DNA of 64,000 nt from Coniella vitis (taxonomy: Eukaryota; Ascomycota; Sordariomycetes; Diaporthales; Schizoparmaceae). The notes below the pieces were generated by a model. That model was not told the origin of the DNA and did not search any database. It saw only the letters and a list, made by a program, of their open reading frames with translations. Position numbers and translations under genes: made by a program. The stretch spans positions 806,001 through 870,000 of the forward strand of contig WUJK01000013.1 of NCBI GenBank assembly GCA_011317545.1, written 5' to 3'. The stretch's first letter is position 1. Every line of letters begins with the position of its first letter. This document shows, in pieces, positions 57,018 through 64,000 of the stretch.

Positions 57018-58082
57018 TTACAAGCCACCGAGCAATGCAGCCAATCCACCAGCACCGCCAGCGCCACCCGCACCACCCGCACCACCAGCAGCGCTGGCAC
57101 CGCCTCCCAGCAGCGCAGAAAGAGGATCCGCAGCTCCAGAAGCAGCAGGAGCATCCGCACCGGCATCTGCACCTGCATCTGCACTCGCGGCGTCCTCGCT
57201 CGTCGTGCTCTCCGAAGTCGTCGCGCTCTCCGAAGTCGTCGCGCTTTCCGACTTCTTCGCGCCCTCGGAGCTCGTCGAAGCCGATCCGGCTTTCGAAGAC
57301 CCAGTAGTAGTCGCCGTCGTCGCCGTCGTCGTCGAGTTACCCGCGCCTGCCGGTGCCGCCGACGTCGCCCCGTAGGCGGTGATGGCCTTGTCCAGGACGG
57401 TGTTGATCTGCCCGATGCTCTGCTGCGCAATGCTCTGGCCGATCGAGGGGACCTTGGAGACGATCGCGGTGCCGAGCGCCGAGGCGCCGTTCTTTTGCGA
57501 GACGAGTTGCTGGCCGACGACGTTGCTCACGCCCAGCTGGTCAAAGACGGGTTTCTTGGCAATGAGCGAGGTGACGGTCTTGTTGGCCGAGGTGGTGAGC
57601 CCGGTGGCGGATTGCTGGAGGCTGAGCGCGTCGGTGAGGGACAGGGCGCTGGTGCCTTGGATGGAGGTTGTGGCGTTGGAGATGGAGGATTGGGCGTTTT
57701 GGGAGGCGGTGAGGACCTTGGTGAGGGATGTGGGGTCTGTGGCAGAGACGGCCTTGGAAGGATGTTAGTTCTTTTTTCTCTGTTTACTTGCGTAAGGTGC
57801 GCATGGAGATGGGCTTGAGGGGTGGAGATATCGAGAAGGGTGATGTGGAAGGGCGGAGAGGTTCAAGCTGTGGCCTGATGCTTGTTGTCTAGGCCCAGGC
57901 TATGCTTTGGCGTATAGTCTTTTGTTGATTATGCTTACATCAACTGCAGTTCCGAGGTCATCCAGGGACTTTTGTACAGAGCTGATACCCGATTGGATCG
58001 TCTGCAAATCTCTCTTAAGCAGAGACGGGGCGGCCAGAGCGGCCAGGGCCAAAAGAGGCTGTGCAAGAAGGGAGGCCTTCAT
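57018..58082 (-). CDS. HsbA-type hydrophobic surface-binding / cell-wall protein
   Basis: Two exons on the minus strand (58082-57939, 57752-57018) encode 292 residues; the 186-nt intron has a GTAAGC donor and a CCAAG acceptor after CTAAC. A signal peptide (MKASLLAQPLLALAALAAP) precedes a KRD site that may be a Kex2-type cleavage point. The mature N-terminal half is a helical, Cys-free domain (LQTIQSGISSVQKSLDDLGTA, then LTKVLTASQNAQSSISNAT, TKKPVFDQLGVSNVV region) that fits the HsbA family, proteins first described as binding hydrophobic surfaces and recruiting lytic enzymes. The C-terminal half is a low-complexity Ser/Thr/Glu tail (TTSES repeats), an AGADAGADA run and a GGAGGAGG run. There is no hydrophobic GPI signal, so it is probably secreted or wall-trapped. 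Confidence 0.78.
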
Positions 58083-59641
58083 TGTAAGGTATTTCTTGGG
58101 TTGGCGAATTAAAAGATGGAAGAGAAGAGAAAGGGCAATCCAGTGCCGTGTCGTGAATAAGAAAACGCCGGTAGTAAGGCCAAAGATGCAAATAAGAAAA
58201 GAGAAGAATTGTCGTCGAGTGAAGTTGAGAAGTTGTGGGGTGTGGAAGCGCGAAGCAAACCGGCGACGGCTACAATTATATATCTACTCACACGCCAACT
58301 AGGCAATATCATATCACTTGATATCGTCCTGCGTCTGGGACGGTCTCGTCCTTTGCCGTTGACACTCCACTAGCTGGCCACATTCTTCATCCCACGTGCT
58401 ACCCTTTGCACGTTGTCTTCCGCGACTCAGAGGCCGCTCCAACACCATTTGTGCCTTTCGATTCTCATGCTGCGACAAGCATCCCAATGGGCTCATGACG
58501 CACCAATGCGTGAAAAGAGGGACACAATAATGAGATGGCGGCCCTGCGGAAGAAGAGAAAGATGGGCTGGAAAGGGTGCCTTGTTCCTCCACCCCAGGCA
58601 AAACGATGAGATTTCAGTCCATAATCCAGACTGTCATCCTAGAGTCAAGACTCACACGGCTCTTGGAAGTCAAGAAGGCTTTTGTTCGTCTGTCCGTCCA
58701 AAAGCGTGTGTGGGAGAGATGGGTTGAAACGGAGCTAGGTCTGGCACTGTGCCTCAGGGGTCGGCGAGTTCTGGAGGGCCCCCACCTCCTTCGCCGTAAC
58801 AGGAAAGAAAGAGAGAAACCTTGCTGATGGTATCAGGCAAGCTTAAAGTGTATCATGAATGTTTATGTGCGCTGATTCTCGGGGTGGCGTGGGTGCAAGT
58901 GTGTCGACGTGGTTTGTGGGCGCGAGGTGTAAGTGTCAATGCTCTGTGCGTTTTGAGAAGCAACATAGCCAATCAGGAGCCTTTTCCCAGGCAAGACTAA
59001 TGATTCCATTGTTCAAATATCGCGGGACCGACTTGTAATTGTTGATTAAAACCCCTTGTTACACCTGGATCGTTTTTGAGATAAGCTCGAGAACAAAGGG
59101 ATGGGAAAAAAGAAGCAAGCGGTCCGTCTTACATCGTCACTCTGTCGTCTTTTCCAGCTCCCACCCTCATGTTTGGTATGATCTCGTTTCGAGACCACTC
59201 GCCAAGCGCTGTCATGTCAGTGAGCAACACGCCCATGCCATCCCAAAAGCCGCACAATGATTTGATGAACTGTGAAGTGCTTGGCATGAAAGCTGACACG
59301 CAATGTGGGCTGCCTGGCAGATCTCCTTTGCCCCCGTCCTAGTTTTCGTCCACTCCCAATTGGTAAGCACATCAGTTGGATGCGTTTGTGACCTCGCTTG
59401 ATGGTTTCGGTGCCTTGTAGTGAGATCTGAGTATGAGAAGCGTTGAGGCTGGAGAATGCATGTGTCACTAATTTGGCCTGGGCCGGGCTATGGGAAGGAA
59501 GGAAATCCAAAGGCTCGTTTCCACAGATCCCAGATGATATGCAAGAACGTAAAAAGATATCATTATAGAAATGGAAAGCAGAATGTGCTACTTTGATGGC
59601 CAAGTCAACGCAGCCTGCAAACACTGTCGTAGCCAAAGCAT
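58083..59641. other. Intergenic region
   Basis: HsbA promoter side and amidase 3' side. A 142-codon minus frame (59217-59645) overlaps the amidase stop and resembles nothing. No gene is supported. Confidence 0.45.
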
Positions 59642-61333
59642 TCACAACTCATCCTCAAGTGCTCCATGATCACCCACAACGTCCCATAATTCTGTGCTCG
59701 GCTGGATAAACGGCTTGATGGTTTTCCGCACCTGTGTCAGCTGCTCAAACGCATACGCCATTCCAATCAGCGCTTCCTCCGAGAAATGCGTGCCCAAAAA
59801 GCTCATTCCAAAAGGGACGTTGGGTCCGACCTGGACAAGATTGCCATATGCGCTACGTGCTATGGGCGTACCCGGCGGGTACACACCCAAAGGCACAACG
59901 ACTGCCGGGGTGCCGAGGATTGCTGCATTGTATTCGCCCAAGTTTGTGGGGAGGACAAGAGCGTCGAGTGAATGATTCGCCATTGCTCCTAGGATGCCAA
60001 GTTCTCCAGCCAAGTGCAAGGCGACTGTTCGGTTCGACCAGAATTGAGGGGATGTGTTGGTCATATTCAAGTCGAGAACCCTATCAAATATGCCAGTATC
60101 AACGAGGGGATAGCCTTCTTCAGGATAAGACCGCGTAAAGTCTCGGAGCTCTTCAAGCGTCGTGATGTTGTGCGGATTGAAGGAGAGACGGGATAGATAT
60201 CGCGGTATATCGGTGAGCAAATCACCATATAGTACCATTTGCATGTAGCGGCCTTGCTTGAGCTCTTGCAAACCACCGAGGAAGATATCATCGACAATCG
60301 TCGCACCTGCAGAGCGAATGACGTCCAAAGAGCTGTTGAATGCAGCTATCACAGTCTCTGATCCCTTGTCAGGTCCATTTCCGTGGTCATTGCCCTGCAC
60401 AAGATGGCGCGGGACGCCGATACGCTTGCCCCGAAGAGCTGTAGGCTGACAGGCCGCCACGTAGTCTGGCCAAGGATTCGCAGCGCCATCGAACGGGATA
60501 GCTGAAGTGTAATTGTCACGATCATCTTGTCCCACCATGGCATTCAGGAGGTAGGCGGCATCCTTGACGCTCCTTGCAAGTGGCCCAATCGTGTCCTGGT
60601 GCTCAGAGATGGGCACGACCAAGTACCGTGAGGTAAGGCCTACGGTGGGTTTGATAGCGACAATATTGTTGAAGCTTGCTGGACACTGCAGACTGCCGCT
60701 CGTCTCGCTGCCGGCAGCGGCCCACGCAAGTCCTACCGAGGCCGCCACACCACTGCCAGACGACGAACCACAAGCATCTTGCTCGGGATGGTACGCGGCG
60801 TACGTCTGCCCGCCGTGAGCAGACCACCCGTTGCTGCCGTTGAGGCTGCGCGCATCGGACCACTGAGCGAGGTTGGCCTTGCCGAGCAAGATGGCGCCCG
60901 CACGACGCAGCTTGTGGGCGACGGTGCTGTCTTCTGGCACGCGAGCGCCCAGCAAGGCATACGAGCCGGCTGTTGTGTTCATCTGGTCGGCTGTGGCAAT
61001 GTTGTTCTTGAGGAGCACGGGAATGCCATGCAAGGGGCCCAGAATGCGGCCATCTCGCCGTGCATCATCGAGGGTTTGAGCAATGGTGAGTGCATCTGGA
61101 TTGATTTCGGTGACGGCGTGCAGCTGCGGATTGACTTGGTGGATGCGGGCAATGTAGGCGGTGACGAGGTCGACGCTGGTGAAGGCGCCTTCTGTGAGGC
61201 CGCTGACCAGCTCGTCTAGAGACGCGTCAAGCAGCGAGGGAAGAGCGCCGCCTCTTGGTAGGGCCTGCACGAGGGTAAAAGCGAAGAAAAGGAAGCAGAA
61301 GACGGTCAACAGTCGCATTGAGCCCGCCGCCAT
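59642..61333 (-). CDS. Secreted amidase (amidase signature family)
   Basis: A single exon encodes 563 residues from the ATG at 61333. That start gives a signal peptide (MRLLTVFCFLFFAFTLVQA after five residues); an upstream in-frame ATG at 61453 would place 40 hydrophilic residues before it and is less likely. The catalytic triad of the family is present: Lys109 in PVLLKNN, the cis-Ser near 190-191 in ACGSSSGSGVAAS, and the nucleophile Ser214 in GSETSGSLQCPA, followed by FNNIVAIKPTVGLTS. The second half carries PLARSVKDAAYLL and, near the end, GTPAVVVPLG and VPFGMSFLG. Such enzymes hydrolyse C-N amide bonds of varied small substrates; the secretion signal suggests extracellular nitrogen or detoxification use. 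It is divergent from the coiled-coil gene, sharing a 305-bp promoter. Confidence 0.92.
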   Translation of the reverse strand: MAAGSMRLLTVFCFLFFAFTLVQALPRGGALPSLLDASLDELVSGLTEGAFTSVDLVTAYIARIHQVNPQLHAVTEINPDALTIAQTLDDARRDGRILGPLHGIPVLLKNNIATADQMNTTAGSYALLGARVPEDSTVAHKLRRAGAILLGKANLAQWSDARSLNGSNGWSAHGGQTYAAYHPEQDACGSSSGSGVAASVGLAWAAAGSETSGSLQCPASFNNIVAIKPTVGLTSRYLVVPISEHQDTIGPLARSVKDAAYLLNAMVGQDDRDNYTSAIPFDGAANPWPDYVAACQPTALRGKRIGVPRHLVQGNDHGNGPDKGSETVIAAFNSSLDVIRSAGATIVDDIFLGGLQELKQGRYMQMVLYGDLLTDIPRYLSRLSFNPHNITTLEELRDFTRSYPEEGYPLVDTGIFDRVLDLNMTNTSPQFWSNRTVALHLAGELGILGAMANHSLDALVLPTNLGEYNAAILGTPAVVVPLGVYPPGTPIARSAYGNLVQVGPNVPFGMSFLGTHFSEEALIGMAYAFEQLTQVRKTIKPFIQPSTELWDVVGDHGALEDEL

Positions 61334-61638
61334 TTTGATATTGCTGCTGCAAGTCAATGCTGGACAATCATGGTATTCGTGATGCGGAAAGATGGTGAAG
61401 GCACCGCCCACGTATTTATACAAGGCATCGAAGGAGCGAAGCATCACCTGCATAGCAGGGACACGGAGTCAGACCGGCGATGCAATGCTTACGTGGGAGC
61501 TCACGTAGCCAGGTACCTGTGTACTTCTGGGTACTTACCCAAGTACCGCACATTCTAAATACTTTTGGGTACCTCATACCTCGTTCCTCACTTGACAGGA
61601 AAGGAAGGAGGCGCATTTGAACTCACGGTCAGCTCGAG
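61334..61638. promoter_or_regulatory. Divergent promoter with clustered GGTAC motifs
   Basis: This 305-bp spacer separates the amidase and coiled-coil starts. Between 61511 and 61580 lie five GTAC cores, mostly as GGTACCT or GGTACTT and complements, in about 70 bp. Motif spacing is irregular, so a binding site cluster is inferred, not shown. Confidence 0.4.
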
Positions 61639-62335
61639 ATGGCACGCACGTAAGTGATCCACCATCGAGCTCGAGTCTCTAAACACATCGCAAACAAACC
61701 CATCCGAACAGAAAACAGAAGATAAAGAAGGCCATAGATAGCCCCGGCGTCGAATTCGTCATGTGTAACGTAAGTCTGATCTCTCACTCTCGACTTCGCG
61801 GTCTGTACCCTCTTGATTTCTGTTTGGCCTGACCCGTGTGAACGGCCTCCGCGAGCAGCGTCCAGACGGCTCCATCCAGCATGGAGACGATACACCACCC
61901 GGCGTCATTAGTAGAAAGGTGCTTCAGCTCGAGGTTTCAGCCACCCCAAACACCACAAATGGCAAGCCCAATATCATCCGAATCGTAAAGAAGCCTCGCC
62001 AGGCCTGCGAAACGGCCAAACGCGTCAAGCTTTCAGACCTCCCCGCAGAGATGCCACTCTCCTTTGCTGCTGGACCAACCATCGGCGGCCCGCAAGACTC
62101 AGACGTTCAGCACCTACGCCGAGAGCGCGACGAATGGAAACGAAAGGCTGAAAAGCTACAAGTCGACTTGGAGCTTGTCAAGGTACAAGGCCGCGAGTAT
62201 TACAACATGGCCAAGGCTTCCCAGAACGAGAACAAGCGTCTTGCAGCCAAAGTCGATGAAATGCAAACGACCTTCAATACCTACATGACGGAATTGTCTG
62301 CCCATCTCAGGGAAGGACCAAAGGAAGACCAGTAA
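61639..62335 (+). CDS. Small coiled-coil protein with an 11-nt first exon
   Basis: Three exons (61639-61649, 61712-61769, 61859-62335) encode 181 residues. The third exon alone has no ATG at its head; reading back through a CAG acceptor at 61858 and a GTAAGT donor at 61770 gives a second exon, and a GAACAG acceptor with a GTAAGT donor at 61650 gives an 11-nt first exon with the ATG. The three pieces keep one frame, starting MARTKQKIKKAIDSPG. The middle is basic and unstructured (IIRIVKKPRQ). The last 75 residues form a clear coiled coil (HLRRERDEWKRKAEKLQVDL, then ENKRLAAKVDEMQ). I do not recognise the family. The basic N-terminus and coiled coil would suit a small nuclear or cytoskeletal partner protein, but this is a guess. 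Confidence 0.65.
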
Positions 62336-63337
62336 GGGAAGGAGTCTACCCATGGGATGACGGGGCTTTTATGGGGAAGAAGCGTCTGCGTTGCGATTAC
62401 AGTCCATGATTATAGAAGTCTTCTTGAGAAAGGACTATGTGGGAATGGTACTTGGTCAGGCAAAGATATCCTCCCAATTAAGCACGAGATTAACAAGTCT
62501 TCCCTAGTAAAGCAAGTTGCCGCGATAGCGGGAGGATGATCTGCCTAGCGAGGGAAACAAGTAGCAGGAGACAGATTCGGGCAGCAACGAAGCACCCAGA
62601 GACATGGCCTTGGTCTGGTCGCCTCGGAAGTAGACTACACGAAACTACTGTCGAATCTGTGTCACAGCGCCGAATGTGATCAGTTGGTGGCCGATCGAAA
62701 GAAAGAGAGCATCCCAGGTCCGGTATCCTTCTTGGCTGCAATGGAGCTCGTCTGTATCTTGCTTCACAACATATGTACCATCTGTGTCCTTGACTAAGAG
62801 GTGTATCTGATTTTCTGCTGCTATATTCGAGAGAAACTAGACTCAGTTTGTCTGGCGCTCCGATTACTGGCCTTTCTGGTCCAAGGGTGACGAAAGGACA
62901 CAGATGGAAACAGGGGAAGAAGACGGGGGAAGGAAGCGAGGAGACTGGCGCAGGACTGGTGGTAGGTCAGGAAGTAGGTTGAGCGGCAGACTGACTGGTT
63001 TTGAATGCTTTTCAGCGAGTTGAACACTAGGCCAGAGTGCTAAAAAGAACCATAAGCATATGATGCTACAGGATACCTATCGAGCTGATATATATGAATG
63101 ATCTGCGCGCTGTAGCTCTCACTCGAACCTGGGTGCTGATCTATAAAATCGGTAGCACTCCACTAGCTATAACGTAGCTTTGTTCTTGGGGGCAAAAGCT
63201 GCTTGTAAGCATTTAAAAAGATGGATTCTTGAATACTCAAACAGCTCTCTCAATATCTCCTCAAGAAGATCCTGATTTAATGCTACAAATTCTGATCTGG
63301 TAGTACGTAGGAAAATCAAGGAATCCAAACCACCAGT
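62336..63337. other. Convergent intergenic region
   Basis: Space between two genes that point toward each other. No gene or notable repeat seen. Confidence 0.5.
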
Positions 63338-64000
63338 CTACTCGTACGCGATCTTTGCACCAGGCCGAGCGCCTACTCTTGCGAACCAATCCTTGACCAA
63401 CGGGTAGTCATCGACCTTGAAGTCCTCCGTCGTATCGAGATTCCCCACAGCAGTCTTTTGCCAAGGGTAGAATGCAATATCGACAAACGAGAGCTTGTTG
63501 CCGACGAACCAAGGGCCCTCGGACGACTTTTCCTTCTGCTTGGCAAGGTGGCCTTCCAGGACGCCATGAACCCTAGCGACCTCCTTGTGATATCGGGCCG
63601 TTGCGCTTGGCACTTTCTCGGGGTGGTATTTCAGGAACCACACGCCCTGGCCATAGTAAGGGCCCTGCCCTGATATCTGGAAGGCGAGCCATTGCTTGGC
63701 TAGAAAGTACTCATCCGAGCCGCGCGGGAAGCTGATCTTGTGTTCGGTGTCGTAGGTCTCGATGAGATACTCTACGATAGCGCCCGACTCCCACAGAATG
63801 AAGTCGTTCCTGTTGGGGTCCCGGATGGCGGGCAAGCGTCCGTTGGGGTTGATGCTTTCGTATTCTGGCTGCTTGAGCTGGTCGAAGCCAATGTTGTGGA
63901 CCTTGTACGGCACACTCAGCTCCTCCAAGATCACTGTGGGATTTATCCAAGGGTCAGTACAACAATTCCACATACCAAGAATGGGGCTTGCGAGGGGTTG
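63338..64000 (-). CDS. Glutathione S-transferase, 5' end outside the window
   Basis: The minus-strand frame ends at 63338 with GARPGAKIAYE and resembles cytosolic Ure2/GTT-like fungal GSTs of about 220 residues. The N-terminal thioredoxin-like domain has LEELSVPYKVHNIGF, ESINPNGRLPAIRDP (the conserved cis-Pro) and WESGAIVEYLIETYD (the ES glutathione-binding pair). The C-terminal helical domain has QGPYYGQGVWFL and WFVGNKLSFVDIAFYPW. An ATG at 63973 could start the frame, but the preceding bases fit a 42-nt intron (63975-63934; GTATGT donor, TACTGAC branch, CACAG acceptor) that joins ILVILEEL to an exon running off the right edge. I favour the intron, so the gene is partial here. Confidence 0.85.
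   Translation of the reverse strand, partial: QPLASPILGMWNCCTDPWINPTVILEELSVPYKVHNIGFDQLKQPEYESINPNGRLPAIRDPNRNDFILWESGAIVEYLIETYDTEHKISFPRGSDEYFLAKQWLAFQISGQGPYYGQGVWFLKYHPEKVPSATARYHKEVARVHGVLEGHLAKQKEKSSEGPWFVGNKLSFVDIAFYPWQKTAVGNLDTTEDFKVDDYPLVKDWFARVGARPGAKIAYE

Noticed and set aside
59217..59645. 142-codon minus frame behind the amidase gene
   Set aside because: Overlaps the amidase stop by four bases and has no recognisable sequence features.
1..64000. Secondary-metabolite cluster, CRISPR array or tRNA genes
   Set aside because: No polyketide synthase, NRPS or terpene genes; no regularly spaced repeats; no sequence with clear tRNA A and B boxes was found by eye.

Overview
This window is nuclear DNA from a filamentous ascomycete (Pezizomycotina). 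The evidence is intron-containing genes with short introns (mostly 42 to 270 bases; GTAAGT-like donors, CTAAC/CTGAC branch sites, CAG/TAG acceptors), GC-rich coding sequence, and fungal families (CAP10-type glycosyltransferase, PTH11-like rhodopsin-domain protein, HsbA-type wall protein, NLR/NACHT fragment). An 8 kb retroelement also carries the signature of repeat-induced point mutation (RIP). I cannot name the species or place it below subphylum.

Left arm (1-31.5 kb). Order: an NLR-like fragment without its P-loop (534-1907, +); a mitochondrial Mtf1/rRNA dimethyltransferase-like protein (2479-4842, +); a GT90/CAP10 glycosyltransferase (6540-8750, +); arginase (11483-12788, +); a divergent protein kinase whose first intron holds a long TC microsatellite (13961-16723, +); a predicted mitochondrial membrane protein with polyQ (18000-18852, -); a frame-broken member of a fungal family of unknown function (19905-22023, +); a short-chain dehydrogenase (24169-25430, -); a rhodopsin-domain membrane protein (27494-29029, +); and mannose-6-phosphate isomerase (29773-31060, +).

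Middle (31.5-39.5 kb). A complete but dead Ty3/gypsy LTR retrotransposon lies in minus orientation. It has 481-bp LTRs and a 5-bp target duplication AGGAG. Its interior is almost stripped of CpA/TpG dinucleotides. Two short islands of normal composition sit inside it (about 34078-34312 and 37600-37793). Both have imperfect terminal inverted repeats, and the second is flanked by a 7-bp direct repeat, so both look like MITE-type insertions that arrived after RIP.

Right arm (40.3-64 kb). Order: mitochondrial sulfide:quinone oxidoreductase (40327-41841, +); an unknown nuclear, possibly GNAT-fold protein (43705-45002, +); a secreted GH20-type hexosaminidase (47859-50181, +); a metallo-beta-lactamase-fold protein (50304-51458, -); an arylsulfotransferase-like secreted or membrane protein (53360-55356, +); an HsbA-type wall protein (57018-58082, -); a secreted amidase (59642-61333, -) divergent from a small coiled-coil protein with an 11-nt first exon (61639-62335, +); and a glutathione S-transferase running off the right edge (63338-64000, -).

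The genes do not form one pathway or a recognisable secondary-metabolite cluster; they are mostly metabolic, mitochondrial and cell-surface genes in ordinary fungal spacing. The most unusual non-genic signal is a dispersed 9-mer, TACATAGTA, found 13 times in intergenic DNA where about 0.5 would be expected, including one 16-nt perfect palindrome.
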